64,000 bases of DNA from Mycolicibacterium sphagni (GCF_002250655.1 NZ_NOZR01000009.1:1-64000), one strand, 5' to 3'. Shown: positions 28,251 through 37,866, counted from the first letter of the stretch. Notes: generated by a model not told the origin, from the letters alone. Numbers and translations are program-made.

Positions 28251-28919
28251 GTGTCCACCACTGAACCGGTCACGATCGCGGCCCAGGTCGCCCAGTTGCA
28301 GGAGGGTATGGCCGGCCATCTACCCGCCGAGGCCATCGAGGCGTTCACCGCAGATCAGAAGCGGATGGTCGCCGAAGGCGCAGCCCCCGGTGCCGCTCAG
28401 CCCGGCACCCCGCTGCCCGACCCGGAACTGCTTGATGTGCAAGGGAATCCGACGAACATCAGCTCACTGCGCGATGGCCGCCCGGCCGTGGTGGTGTTCT
28501 ATCGCGGCGCCTGGTGCCCATACTGCAACCTGGCGTTGAAGACCTACCAGGACCAGCTGGTGCCGGCACTGGCCGAGCGCGGCATCCCGCTCATCGCCAT
28601 CAGTCCACAGAAACCAGACGGCTCGTTGTCGACCGCCGAGGCCAACGCCTTGACGTTCGACGTGGTCTCCGACCCCGGTAATCAGATCGCCTCCGCGCTC
28701 GGCATCGTCACCGCACCGTCGGAGGCGTCTCGGTCGGCGACCAAGCAACTGGGTATCGATCTGCTCGAGGCCAATGCCGACGGCGGCTACGAGTTGCCCA
28801 TGCCGACTGTGTTGGTGATCGACAGTGAGGGCGTGATCGCCTGGAGCGACATCCACCCCGACTACACCACCCGTACCGAGGTTGCCGAGATCCTGGCCGC
28901 GGTCGCCGAATTGGGCTGA
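28251..28919 (+). CDS. Peroxiredoxin-like AhpC/TSA family protein
   Basis: This 222-residue thioredoxin-fold protein has the active-site motif GAWCPYC (Cys89 and Cys92), preceded by VVVFYRG. The CxxC spacing and the preceding 60-residue helical extension match the AhpC/TSA 'thiol reductase' branch, not classical 2-Cys AhpC. It should reduce peroxides or protein disulfides. GTG 28251 has a strong ribosome site (GAGAGGAG), whereas the more upstream start has none. It sits behind a TetR gene and converges with glmS. Confidence 0.85.
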   Translation: MSTTEPVTIAAQVAQLQEGMAGHLPAEAIEAFTADQKRMVAEGAAPGAAQPGTPLPDPELLDVQGNPTNISSLRDGRPAVVVFYRGAWCPYCNLALKTYQDQLVPALAERGIPLIAISPQKPDGSLSTAEANALTFDVVSDPGNQIASALGIVTAPSEASRSATKQLGIDLLEANADGGYELPMPTVLVIDSEGVIAWSDIHPDYTTRTEVAEILAAVAELG

Positions 28920-28926
28920 GCGACGC

Positions 28927-30795
28927 TTATTCGACCGTGACGGACTTGGCCAGGTTGCGCGGCTTGTCGACGTCGTAACCGCGGGCCCGAGCCACCGCTG
29001 CGGCGAACACCTGCAGCGGCACCGTCGACAGCAGCGGCTGGAAAAGCGTTGACACCGAGGGGATTTCGAAGATGTGATCGGCGTACGGGCGCACCGTGTC
29101 GTCACCCTCTTCGGCGATCACGATGGTCACCGCACCCCGGGCCTGGATCTCCCGGATATTGCTCAGCAGCTTGGCGTGCAGAGTCGCGGCGTTCTTCGGC
29201 GACGGCATCACCACAATGACGGGCAGTCCCTCTTCGATCAGCGCGATCGGGCCGTGCTTGAGCTCACCGGCGGCGAAACCTTCGGCGTGCATGTAAGCCA
29301 GTTCCTTGAGCTTGAGCGCACCTTCGAGGGCCACCGGGTAGCCGACGTGGCGGCCCAGGAACAGCACGGTCGGCGACTTGGCGAACCGCTGACCCAGCTC
29401 GGTGATGGGCCCCATGTGATCGAGCGTGCGAGCCACCAGGTCCGGCATCGACTCCAGTTCGCGATACTCCCGCTCGACCTCGTCGGGGTATTTGGTGCCG
29501 CGAGCCTGGGCCAGCGCCAGGCCGACAAGGTAGTTGGCGGCGATCTGGGCGAGGAACGTCTTGGTGGCGGCCACCCCGATCTCGGGTCCGGCACGGGTGT
29601 AGAGCACGGCGTCGGCTTCGCGAGGGATCTGGCTGCCGTTGGTGTTGCAGATCGCCAGCACCTTGGCCTTCTGGCTCTTGGCGTGCCGTACAGCTTCCAG
29701 CGTGTCGGCGGTCTCGCCGGACTGGGAGATCGCGATCACCAGGGTGCCGCGGTCCAAGACCGGGTCGCGGTAGCGAAACTCGCTGGCCAGCTCGACTTCC
29801 ACCGGCAGCCGCGTCCAGTGTTCGATCGCGTACTTGGCCAGCAGTCCGGAGTGGAACGCCGTGCCGCAGGCGACGATGAAGACCTTGTCGATTTCGCGCA
29901 GTTCCTGATCGCTAAGCCGCTGCTCGTCGAGCACGATGCGGCCGTCGACGAAATGGCCCAGCAGCGTGTCGGCGACAGCCGCCGGCTGCTCGGCGATCTC
30001 CTTGAGCATGAAGTACTCGTAGCCACCCTTTTCGGCGGCCGACAAATCCCAGTCGATATGAAAAACCCGGGCATTGGCAGCGTCATCTTTGCCGCTGAAG
30101 TCGGTGATCCGGTAGCCGTCGGCGGAAATCACAACCGCCTGGTCCTGGCCGAGTTCGACAGCATCCCGGGTGAACTCGATGAACGCGGCGACATCGGAGC
30201 CGAGGAACATCTCGCCGTCGCCGATGCCGACCACCAACGGGGTGGATCGCCGCGCGGCGATGATGGTGCCCGGGTCGTCGGCGTGCGCGAAGACCAGCGT
30301 GAAATGTCCCTCGAGCCGGCGCAGCACCGAGAGCACCGACGCCTCGAAGTCGCCCGCGGTCGGGCCCTGCCGGTAGGCATGGGCGACCAGGTGGACGGCC
30401 ACCTCGGAGTCGGTGTCGCTGGCGAACTCGACGCCATCGGCTTCCAGTTCCTGGCGCAGGGTGGTGAAGTTCTCGATGATGCCGTTGTGGACGACGGCGA
30501 ACTTGCCCGCCGCGTCACGATGCGGATGGGCATTGCGATCGGTCGGGCGACCGTGGGTGGCCCAGCGGGTGTGGCCCATGCCCGCGGTTCCGGTCAGCGC
30601 ATCCGCATCCGTTTCGGCCAGCGCTTCCTCGAGATTGGCCAGTCGGCCGGCGCGGCGGCGCACGGTGAGACCGCCGTCACCGTCGAGCAGCGCAAGCCCC
30701 GAAGAGTCGTAGCCGCGGTATTCCATCCGTCGCAGTGCGTCGACCACGACACCCCGAGCGGGCCGATGCCCGACGTAAGCCACGATTCCGCACAT
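28927..30795 (-). CDS. glmS: Glutamine-fructose-6-phosphate aminotransferase
   Basis: This 622-residue enzyme makes glucosamine-6-phosphate. The mature N-terminus is the catalytic Cys in MCGIVAYVGHRPA. The glutaminase domain carries GHTRWATHG and HNGIIENF, and two SIS domains follow (ACGTAFHSGLLAKY, ISQSGETADTLEA, and the C-terminal KPRNLAKSVTVE). The long open frame upstream of MCGIV is not native because Cys must follow Met. No ribozyme-like leader was seen. Together with glmM in this window it covers two of the steps to UDP-GlcNAc. Confidence 0.98.
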   Translation of the reverse strand: MCGIVAYVGHRPARGVVVDALRRMEYRGYDSSGLALLDGDGGLTVRRRAGRLANLEEALAETDADALTGTAGMGHTRWATHGRPTDRNAHPHRDAAGKFAVVHNGIIENFTTLRQELEADGVEFASDTDSEVAVHLVAHAYRQGPTAGDFEASVLSVLRRLEGHFTLVFAHADDPGTIIAARRSTPLVVGIGDGEMFLGSDVAAFIEFTRDAVELGQDQAVVISADGYRITDFSGKDDAANARVFHIDWDLSAAEKGGYEYFMLKEIAEQPAAVADTLLGHFVDGRIVLDEQRLSDQELREIDKVFIVACGTAFHSGLLAKYAIEHWTRLPVEVELASEFRYRDPVLDRGTLVIAISQSGETADTLEAVRHAKSQKAKVLAICNTNGSQIPREADAVLYTRAGPEIGVAATKTFLAQIAANYLVGLALAQARGTKYPDEVEREYRELESMPDLVARTLDHMGPITELGQRFAKSPTVLFLGRHVGYPVALEGALKLKELAYMHAEGFAAGELKHGPIALIEEGLPVIVVMPSPKNAATLHAKLLSNIREIQARGAVTIVIAEEGDDTVRPYADHIFEIPSVSTLFQPLLSTVPLQVFAAAVARARGYDVDKPRNLAKSVTVE

Positions 30796-30837
30796 GGCAA
30801 TCAAGGGTAGTGCAGCAGCGGCCACACCCCCGTGGGC

Positions 30838-30849
30838 TAGGTTCGTGGA
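30838..30849 (+). promoter_or_regulatory. Leaderless promoter of the dienelactone-hydrolase-like gene
   Basis: TAGGTT at 30838-30843 followed by six bases and the GTG start is a leaderless arrangement. Confidence 0.5.
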
Positions 30850-31701
30850 GTGGCCCGGACACGCAAGCTCTTCGCGGCACTGACTCGCCGCGGTCCCCAT
30901 CAGGTTCTGCGCGGTGACCTGGCCTTTGCCGGACTTCCCGGCACCGTCTACACCCCGGCGTCGGGGTTCAATCTGCCCGGTGTGGCCTTCGGCCACGATT
31001 GGCTCACAGACGTCGATCACTACCTGAAAACGCTGGAGCATCTGGCGTCGTGGGGCATCGTGGCCGCCGCGCCGGACACCGAGCGCGGCCTGGCCCCCTC
31101 GGTGCTGAACCTGGCGTTCGACCTGGGCACCACCCTCGACATCATCACCGGCGTGCGACTAGGCCCGGGCAAGATCAGCGTGCACCCCACCAAGCTGGGC
31201 CTGGCGGGGCACGGTTTGGGCGGCTCAGCGGCGGTGTTCGCCGCGGCGGGCCTGTCCGGGGCGGGCGCCACCTCACCGAAGGCGGTCGCGGCGTTGTTCC
31301 CGACGGTCACCAAACCACCGACCCGCGAGCCTGCGGCCTCGCTGAAGGTTCCCGGCCTGGTGCTGAGCTCGCCCGACGATCCGCAGTCGTTGCGTACCGA
31401 CGCCCTCGACCTGGCCGGCGCCTGGAAGGGGTCGGTACTGCATGTCGTCAGCAAGGCCGAGTCCGCCGGGCTGGCCGAGAAGCGCCGCTTCGCCGGCACC
31501 CTGGGCTTACCGGGGTCGGATCGGCGCACCCAGAAGACGGCACGCGCGCTGCTGACCGGCTTCCTGCTGTTTCACCTGACCGGCGACAAGGACTACAAGG
31601 AATTCGCCGACCCCGAGGCCGAGCTGCCCAAAACCGAGGTGCTCGACCCCGAGGCGCCGCCGGTCACTCCCGAGGAACAGATCGTCGCGTTGCTCAGGTA
31701 A
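30850..31701 (+). CDS. Dienelactone-hydrolase-fold protein lacking the nucleophile
   Basis: This 283-residue alpha/beta hydrolase fold resembles mycobacterial Rv3438. The nucleophile elbow reads LAGHGLGGSA: the GxSxG position at about residue 122 is Gly, not Ser or Cys. Other parts, such as PGVAFGHDWLTD and VPGLVLSSPDD, keep the fold. A neighbouring Ser (GGSAA) is displaced by four residues and unlikely to act. The protein may be a non-catalytic binding protein. It is divergent from glmS. Confidence 0.75.
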   Translation: MARTRKLFAALTRRGPHQVLRGDLAFAGLPGTVYTPASGFNLPGVAFGHDWLTDVDHYLKTLEHLASWGIVAAAPDTERGLAPSVLNLAFDLGTTLDIITGVRLGPGKISVHPTKLGLAGHGLGGSAAVFAAAGLSGAGATSPKAVAALFPTVTKPPTREPAASLKVPGLVLSSPDDPQSLRTDALDLAGAWKGSVLHVVSKAESAGLAEKRRFAGTLGLPGSDRRTQKTARALLTGFLLFHLTGDKDYKEFADPEAELPKTEVLDPEAPPVTPEEQIVALLR

Positions 31702-31716
31702 CCCGGCAACCACCCA

Positions 31717-31744
31717 ACCAACTGGTTGGTGATATAACCTCCTG
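31717..31744 (+). promoter_or_regulatory. Operator and leaderless promoter of the LLM oxidoreductase
   Basis: ACCAAC-TG-GTTGGT at 31717-31730 is a perfect inverted repeat. TATAAC at 31733-31738 is a -10 whose start point would fall on the ATG at 31745. The palindrome covers the spacer just upstream of the -10, a position that suits a TetR-type repressor. Confidence 0.65.
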
Positions 31745-32785
31745 ATGCGCACCGGAATCTTTCTGGACTATTCAGGCGGCTTCCGCGAGGCCGTCGAGCA
31801 CATCGTGGTGTTGGAGAAGGCCGGGGTGGACATCGCCCTCGTCGCCGAGGCCTACTCCTACGACGCCGTCAGCCAGCTCGGCTACCTGGCGGCCAAGACC
31901 TCGACGATCGAGCTGGGCTCGGGCGTCTTCCCCATCTACACCCGGACCCCGACCCTGCTGGCGATGACCGCAGCCGGACTGGACTTCGTGTCCGACGGCC
32001 GCTTCAGTCTTGGCATCGGCACGTCGGGCCCGCAGGTGGTCGAGGGCTTCCACGGGGTCCCGTTCGACGCGCCACTGGGCCGCACCCGCGAGGTCGTCGA
32101 CATCTGTCGCCAGGTCTGGCGCCGTGAGCGCGTGCAGCATCAGGGCCGTAGCTACCAGATCCCGCTGCCGGCCGACCGCGGCACCGGGCTGGGCAAGCCG
32201 TTACATATCATCAACCGCCCTGTGCGCGAACGGATTCCAATCACCATCGCCGCGCTCGGCCCGAAGAACGTCGAGCTGACCGCCGAAATCGCCGAGGGCT
32301 GGCAGCCGGTGTTCTTCTACCCGGAGAAAGCCGACGACGTCTGGGGTGACGCGTTGCGTGCCGGAAAAGCCAAGCGCGACAGCCAACTCGGAAGCCTCGA
32401 CGTGATGGTCGGGGTGTCGCTGGCCATCGGCGACGACGTTGAGGAGCGGTTGAACTGGGCCAAACCACATCTGGCGCTCTACATCGGCGGCATGGGCGCC
32501 AAGGGCCAGAACTTCTACCACAAGCTGGCCACCCGGTACGGCTACGGTGAGGTCGCTGACCACATCCAGGACCTGTTTCTGTCCGGTCGCAAGGCCGAGG
32601 CGATCGCCGCAGTGCCAGACGAGCTGGTGCGTCACGTCAACCTGATCGGTCCGCGCGGCTTCGTCACGGAACGCATCGCCGCGTTCGCCGAAGCGGGGGT
32701 CACCACGCTGCTGGCCACACCGACCACCACCGACCCCGCCGAATACATCAGGTGGGTCGAGGAATTGCAGCAGCTGCTGCCCTGA
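31745..32785 (+). CDS. LLM-class F420-dependent oxidoreductase
   Basis: This 346-residue luciferase-like TIM-barrel oxidoreductase has GVFPIYTRTPTLLAMTAAGLD, FSLGIGTSGPQVVEGFHGVPFD and IPITIAALGPKNVELTAEIAEGW, typical of mycobacterial LLM enzymes. These use F420 or FMN to oxidise or reduce lipids and xenobiotics. The substrate is unknown. The leaderless ATG and strong palindrome imply tight control by an unlinked regulator. Confidence 0.9.
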   Translation: MRTGIFLDYSGGFREAVEHIVVLEKAGVDIALVAEAYSYDAVSQLGYLAAKTSTIELGSGVFPIYTRTPTLLAMTAAGLDFVSDGRFSLGIGTSGPQVVEGFHGVPFDAPLGRTREVVDICRQVWRRERVQHQGRSYQIPLPADRGTGLGKPLHIINRPVRERIPITIAALGPKNVELTAEIAEGWQPVFFYPEKADDVWGDALRAGKAKRDSQLGSLDVMVGVSLAIGDDVEERLNWAKPHLALYIGGMGAKGQNFYHKLATRYGYGEVADHIQDLFLSGRKAEAIAAVPDELVRHVNLIGPRGFVTERIAAFAEAGVTTLLATPTTTDPAEYIRWVEELQQLLP

Positions 32786-32875
32786 TTACGGGTGGACGCG
32801 CGGCACGCTGCTCGTCGGCTGGGCGCAGCACGCGACGCTGCGATACGGGTATGACGAGACGGTCGCGGTCGGTGG

Positions 32876-34201
32876 TCACTGGCCGACCTGCGGCAGTTCA
32901 TCGGCGGCGATCTCACAGGGCGTCTTCGTCTCGTCTGTCGTTTCGGACGACGGCGGTGGCTCCGGCGGCAGTGGTGGCGACGGCGGGGTTTGGGCCGGCT
33001 CCGCTTCGGTAACCTGGGGCTGCACCCCCGCCGGCCCGTCGTCGATGACGCTCTCCTCGGCGACCGGAACATCCTCCGGCTCAGTCTGTTCCGCGCTCTC
33101 GACGCCGGCTTCTTCTTCGTCGTCGTCGGGCTCGGCCACCTCCTCGTGCTCGTCTTGTCCGATGGCGTCGTCGAGTGCGGACAGGTCATCCTCGGCCGGC
33201 GTATCCGGCAAATCGTCGAATAGCCCACCGAGCGCATCGACGATCTGACCCACCAGCCCGGACTGGCCGCCACCGGCGTCGGGCATGGCCGGCATTCCAG
33301 CGGGCGTGGCGCCACCGAGACCGGGCGCGATTGCCGGCTCAGCTGGCGATACGGATGGAAGAGGTTGCGACGGTGAAGCATCCGCCATCGGTGCCGATGG
33401 TGCAGGTGAAGAGTCAGCGACCGGCGCCGGCGCCAGCGCCGCTGCGGCCGGCACGGTCGACCCAGTGGGCTGGACCACCGCACGGTCGGGCGACGACGCC
33501 GAAGCTGGTGGCGCATCGAAATGGCCAGGAACCTCGAAATAGGCTGTCGGAAAAGCACTCAACTGACGCAAAGCATCCTCGTAGGCGGCCGCCGCCGACG
33601 ACGTCGCCAACCGCATCGCGGTGACCCACTCGGTTCGGATGTCGGTGTCGACATACGGGGTGATCTGCTCAGTGACGACCGCGACGGCCTCGTCGCGCGC
33701 CGCTCCCCCGCCCGTCACGATGGCCGCTGCCGCCAGCCATGCCGACCGCTCACCGGCACGGCGGTCGTCGATCGACACTGCCGCAGTGACCTTCTCGTCG
33801 ACCAGTCGGCCCAGTGAGTCGCGCAGGGATTCACACGCCTCCGCCGCCGCACGCAATGCCTGCGCGACCGCCTCTCCGGCGGCACAGTGCCGGTCCGTAA
33901 AATCTGCTGCGAGAGAACCAGATTCGCCACCCCATGCCGCCGACACCGCAGAGCACGCGTCACGCGAGATGCTTATTGCTTGGTCGGCGGCGATTGCGGC
34001 AGCGCGCAGCAGGGCGCAGTCGGCATCCAGCGTCCCCAGGTCCAAACCGTCCTCGCCGCTGTACCATTCGACGATCCGTACCCCGTGTCCGGTCAGGTCC
34101 GGCTGCTGGTAGCCGACCGCATGACAGGCCGACACGTAGACCTGGGTGTTGCACACCGACGGCCGTCCGGCCGCCAGCCGGGCGGCGACGTCGAAGGTCA
34201 T
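32876..34201 (-). CDS. Ala/Pro-rich protein, probable type VII-associated (Rv3439c-like)
   Basis: This 441-residue protein has an N-terminal third of Ala-rich helices with AAWGGESG (a WxG-type turn near residue 90), followed by a second helical domain. A long disordered tail (about residues 230-441) is rich in Pro, Ala, Glu and Asp, including acidic runs such as EPDDDEEEAG. M. tuberculosis has an Ala/Pro-rich gene at this place (Rv3439c). The WxG turn and the partner gene upstream with ATGA overlap suggest an ESX-secreted or ESX-associated pair. No signal peptide is seen. Confidence 0.7.
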   Translation of the reverse strand: MTFDVAARLAAGRPSVCNTQVYVSACHAVGYQQPDLTGHGVRIVEWYSGEDGLDLGTLDADCALLRAAAIAADQAISISRDACSAVSAAWGGESGSLAADFTDRHCAAGEAVAQALRAAAEACESLRDSLGRLVDEKVTAAVSIDDRRAGERSAWLAAAAIVTGGGAARDEAVAVVTEQITPYVDTDIRTEWVTAMRLATSSAAAAYEDALRQLSAFPTAYFEVPGHFDAPPASASSPDRAVVQPTGSTVPAAAALAPAPVADSSPAPSAPMADASPSQPLPSVSPAEPAIAPGLGGATPAGMPAMPDAGGGQSGLVGQIVDALGGLFDDLPDTPAEDDLSALDDAIGQDEHEEVAEPDDDEEEAGVESAEQTEPEDVPVAEESVIDDGPAGVQPQVTEAEPAQTPPSPPLPPEPPPSSETTDETKTPCEIAADELPQVGQ

Positions 34202-34479
34202 CGGACTGCCGCGCGAAGTTCGGCGTCACCGTAGCGGTCGGCGGTGACCCGCAGCGCGACGGCGACCTCGTCCGCGGCTCGCGCCCACTGCGCCACCGAG
34301 CCCGCGAGCCGCTCGAGCGCAGCGCGCACCGCGTCACCATGACCGGTGTGCATGCGCCCGGCCACGCTCCCGTCGAAATGCAGCCGGCTCAGCGATGCCC
34401 TCTCGAGCACGCCAGCGGCAGCCTCGAAGCGTTGCGCGGCGGCGCGCACCGCCGACGTGTCCACGCGTGTGTTACCCAT
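34198..34479 (-). CDS. EspC/WXG100-like small helical protein
   Basis: This 93-residue all-helical protein has VDTSAVRAAAQRFEAAAGVLERA at the N-terminus, a central turn, and VAQWARAADEVAVALRVTADRYGDAE at the end. It matches the pattern of EspC-type 'type VII secretion target' proteins (a helix hairpin with a final A..Y...E). It corresponds in position to Rv3440c. It is translationally coupled (ATGA) to the Ala/Pro-rich gene and probably its partner. Confidence 0.65.
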   Translation of the reverse strand: MGNTRVDTSAVRAAAQRFEAAAGVLERASLSRLHFDGSVAGRMHTGHGDAVRAALERLAGSVAQWARAADEVAVALRVTADRYGDAELRAAVR

Positions 34480-34528
34480 GTCCGGTTATGACGCGCGGAC
34501 GGGACGATCGGTTCCGGGTTTGTTTCGG

Positions 34529-35863
34529 TCAGCCTTCGGCGCTGACGGATTCGGCGATGCGTATCGCCAGCTGCCGGGCGGTGTCCTCATCGGCGGCTTC
34601 CACCATGACACGCACCATCTGTTCGGTTCCCGACGGGCGCAACAGGATTCGCCCGGTGTCCCCGAGTTCGGCCTCTGCCTCGCGGACAGCGGTCTGCACC
34701 GCGGGCGCCTCGGCGACCGTCGCCTTGTCGGCGACCTCGACATTGATGAGGACCTGCGGCATGGTCTGCATCGGCGCCGCCAGCTCGGCCAGCGACAACC
34801 GGGTCTGCGCCATCCGTGCCATCAACCTCAACCCGGTGGCGATGCCGTCACCAGTGGTGCCCAGCGCGGGCATCACGATATGGCCGGACTGCTCGCCGCC
34901 CAGCGTGTACTCGCCGGCTCGCAGCTCTTCCAAGACGTAGCGGTCGCCAACTCCGGTGGTGCGCACTGAGATTCCGGCTTTCCGCATGGCCAGATGCAGA
35001 CCGAGATTGCTCATCACGGTGGCCACGACGGTCTCGGAAGCCAGCTCACCGGCCTCGCGCATGGCCAGCGCCAGGATCACCATGATGGCGTCGCCGTCGA
35101 CCACCTGGCCGGTGGCGTCGATCGCCAGGCAGCGGTCGGCGTCGCCGTCGTGGGCCAGGCCGAGATCGGCGCGATGCGAAATCACTGCGGCCTGCACCTG
35201 CTCCAGGTGCGTCGACCCACAGCCGGCATTGATGTTGAGGCCGTCGGGTTCGGCGTTGATCGCGATGACGCGGGCACCGGCGGCGTGGTAGGCGCGGGGC
35301 GCGGCCTGGAATGCGGCGCCGTGGGCACAGTCGACCACGACCGTCACCCCGTCCAGCCGCACCGGAGCCGCGGCACGGACGTGATACAAGTAGCGCTCCA
35401 GGGCGTCATTCGCGTCGACGACGCGGCCGATCTCGGCGCCGACGGGCCGCAGGCCAGGTCCCTGCGCGACGAGCTCCTCGATGCGGTCCTCGGCGTCGTC
35501 GTCGAGTTTGTGGCCGCCGGGGCCGAAGATCTTGATGCCGTTGTCGGGCATCGGGTTGTGCGAGGCAGAGATCATCACGCCGAAGTCGGCACCGTAGGCG
35601 GCCGTGAGGTGAGCCACCGCGGGGGTGGGCAGCACGCCGACCCGCAGTGCATCGATGCCCTCGCTGGTCACACCGGCGATCACCGCCGCTTCGAGCATTT
35701 CGCCGCTGGCCCGCGGATCACGGCCGATGACGGCAATCCCGCGTCCTGAGCCTATTGCGGCGAGGCGGCGTGCCGCGGCCGCCCCGAGCGCCAGGCCCAG
35801 CTCAGCCGTCAGTTCTCGGTTGGCGACGCCGCGGACACCGTCGGTCCCGAACAGTCGACCCAT
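34529..35863 (-). CDS. glmM: Phosphoglucosamine mutase
   Basis: This 444-residue alpha-D-phosphohexomutase has [12 protein letters not shown] at the N-terminus, the phosphoserine loop [12 protein letters not shown] (Ser101), the metal loop [11 protein letters not shown] and the phosphate-binding [14 protein letters not shown]. It converts glucosamine-6-phosphate from GlmS to glucosamine-1-phosphate for peptidoglycan and LPS-type precursors. It is 49 bp downstream of nothing in its own direction except the secreted-protein gene, whose terminator separates them. Confidence 0.97.
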   Translation of the reverse strand: MGRLFGTDGVRGVANRELTAELGLALGAAAARRLAAIGSGRGIAVIGRDPRASGEMLEAAVIAGVTSEGIDALRVGVLPTPAVAHLTAAYGADFGVMISASHNPMPDNGIKIFGPGGHKLDDDAEDRIEELVAQGPGLRPVGAEIGRVVDANDALERYLYHVRAAAPVRLDGVTVVVDCAHGAAFQAAPRAYHAAGARVIAINAEPDGLNINAGCGSTHLEQVQAAVISHRADLGLAHDGDADRCLAIDATGQVVDGDAIMVILALAMREAGELASETVVATVMSNLGLHLAMRKAGISVRTTGVGDRYVLEELRAGEYTLGGEQSGHIVMPALGTTGDGIATGLRLMARMAQTRLSLAELAAPMQTMPQVLINVEVADKATVAEAPAVQTAVREAEAELGDTGRILLRPSGTEQMVRVMVEAADEDTARQLAIRIAESVSAEG

Positions 35864-35967
35864 GCGAACAAACCTCTCACAACTCCCGGCTCATGACACA
35901 ACCGGTGAGGTTAACCGCCGTGTCGCCGCCGAACCGACACTGCTCCGAGACGCCAGACACAGAAACA

Positions 35968-35996
35968 CTGCCCGCACCCTGTCTGGGTGCGGGCAG
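35968..35996 (-). terminator. Terminator of the secreted-protein gene
   Basis: CTGCCCGCACCC (35968-35979) pairs perfectly with GGGTGCGGGCAG (35985-35996) around TGTCT. It lies 23 bp past the stop codon of the upstream minus-strand gene and before glmM. Confidence 0.85.
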
Positions 35997-36019
35997 CGCT
36001 GGGGTTCTGCTAGATAGGG

Positions 36020-36478
36020 CTACCGGGCCTCAGCCGACGACGGCGTACCGGGCATAGCCGGGGTGGCGGTGCTGCCGATACCCGACGTGCCGCTGCTCTC
36101 CGCCGGCGCGACGACGTTCGAGCTACCGGACGCGTTCGTGGTGAAGGTGTAGCTCACACCCGACGCGCCGCTGCAGGCCGGAACGGTCTGGATCTGGTTG
36201 TTGGCGAGCTGCGGCAGCTTGGACGACAGGTCGTCACTCGGACACACCGACGTCGCCAGGGTCTGCGCGCTGTTCAGCGACACATTCTGGATGGTGCCGA
36301 CCTGCTGGCCGTTGACGGTGAGCCCCACGTTGAGCTGGCCGCCAGCCGTCGGCTGGGGTGCCTGCGGCTGCGGCACCATCGGGGCGTCCGGGGCCGCACT
36401 CGCGAGGCCGAAGCCACCCGCGACGAGCAGCGATCCGCCGAGCACCGCACCAGCGGCAGTCTTCGTCCACATGTTCAT
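36020..36478 (-). CDS. Small secreted protein of unknown function
   Basis: This 152-residue protein has the Sec signal MNMWTKTAAGAVLGGSLLVAGG, with cleavage after LASA near residue 27. A Pro/Gln-rich linker leads to a small domain with two Cys (VCPSDDL and VPACSG) that may bond, and VNGQQVGTIQNVSL. The C-terminal 35 residues are Ser/Thr/Pro/Ala-rich. ATG 36478 has AAGGAG 5 nt upstream. The 5' leader is unusually long and structured. I recognise no family. Confidence 0.8.
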   Translation of the reverse strand: MNMWTKTAAGAVLGGSLLVAGGFGLASAAPDAPMVPQPQAPQPTAGGQLNVGLTVNGQQVGTIQNVSLNSAQTLATSVCPSDDLSSKLPQLANNQIQTVPACSGASGVSYTFTTNASGSSNVVAPAESSGTSGIGSTATPAMPGTPSSAEAR

Positions 36479-36660
36479 ATTTGCTCCTTTTCTTCCTGTT
36501 TTTGCCAGGGAGTCAGAGCTGCGGGAGCAATCACCACACAGCCCCGAAGGAAGGCACCGACCCCCCGAAGGGTCCCCTCCTACCTCGGGCAGCCGGCGTC
36601 GAGCCGGCTCCACAAAGCGTTGCCGAAGGGCGATGAACTCAAACCGAAACGTAACCATTC
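36479..36660 (-). promoter_or_regulatory. Long structured leader of the secreted-protein gene
   Basis: Read on the minus strand it holds AGCCGGC-TCGAC-GCCGGCT (36590-36608), a GGGGACCC box with a UUCG-type loop (about 36568-36580), a second CCUUC/GGGG segment, and a CCCGCAGCTC box near 36515-36525, before AAGGAG and the start. The order of a GGGGACCC box and a later CCCGNCAGCT-like box recalls the c-di-AMP (ydaO) riboswitch of actinobacteria, but the match is only partial. The 36479-36785 gap holds no gene. Confidence 0.4.
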
Positions 36661-36711
36661 ATCGCGACACGCTTGCTGAGCAGGCCGGTAGCACTGTGAC
36701 CCAGGCCACAA

Positions 36712-36764
36712 ACGACCGCCGGGCGTCCTCCAGTCCTGAGACTGGACGACGCCCGGCGGGTCGT
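36712..36764 (-). terminator. Terminator of the rplM-rpsI operon
   Basis: A very strong hairpin has 36712-36734 and 36741-36764 paired over about 23 bp (one mismatch and a bulge) with the loop CCTGAG. It lies 22 bp after the rpsI stop on the minus strand. Confidence 0.85.
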
Positions 36765-36785
36765 TGCGTACGGGTACGCGGTAGA

Positions 36786-37288
<503 letters not shown>

Positions 37289-37292
<4 letters not shown>

Positions 37293-37732
37293 TGCGCCAC
37301 CTGCTTGATCTCGAACGGAATCGGCTGCTGCGCGGCATGCGGATGATCCGGGCCTGCGTAGACCTTGAGCTTCTTCTGCACCTGACGGCTCAGCTTGTTG
37401 TGCGGCAGCATCCCGACGATGGCGTTCTCAACGACGCGATCGGCATGCTTGGCGAGTTCGTTGCCGAGCGCGCGGGAACGCAAACCACCGGGGAAACCCG
37501 AGTGGCGGTAGAGGAACTTCTTGGTGAGCTTGTCGCCGCTGATGGCGACCTTGTCAGCGTTGATGACGATGACGAAATCGCCACCGTCGACATTCGGCGT
37601 GAATGTCGGCTTGTGCTTGCCGCGCAGCAGCTTTGCTGCTTCAACGGCGAGCCGGCCGAGCACCACATCCGTGGCGTCGATGACGTACCACGAACGCGTG
37701 GTGTCACCCGCCTTCGGCGTGTACGTAGGCAC
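37289..37732 (-). CDS. rplM: 50S ribosomal protein L13
   Basis: This 147-residue L13 begins [29 protein letters not shown] and contains [17 protein letters not shown] sequence, [28 protein letters not shown] and [16 protein letters not shown] 37732 is the conserved start. It is the first gene of the rplM-rpsI operon. Confidence 0.98.
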
Positions 37733-37866
37733 AGCACTACCTTCTTTTCTTCTCGGGTTGGTCCCGGTATGACCCGGGTGCCGGTCGGGACGTGACGGTG
37801 AGGTTTGCTTCCCGGCGACCAACACTGACCCGAGAACCCGGCTTACCCCGCGGTGTGAAACCGCGG
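37733..37866 (-). promoter_or_regulatory. rplM leader with an inverted repeat
   Basis: The 190-bp gap upstream of rplM contains CCGCGGT-gtgaa-ACCGCGG (37848-37866), a perfect 7-bp inverted repeat. It could be an operator, a leader hairpin or the terminator of the upstream thioesterase-like gene. An AAGG ribosome site precedes the GTG. No other feature was seen. Confidence 0.4.

Noticed and set aside
29074..30810. A 578-codon open frame opposite glmS
   Set aside because: It is an antisense shadow of a conserved gene with no recognisable domain.
28796..31000. glmS ribozyme or riboswitch
   Set aside because: The glmS start is about 55 bp from a divergent gene; there is no room for and no trace of the ribozyme.
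30796..31041. N-terminal extension of glmS
   Set aside because: The catalytic Cys must directly follow the initiator Met, so the extension is not translated.
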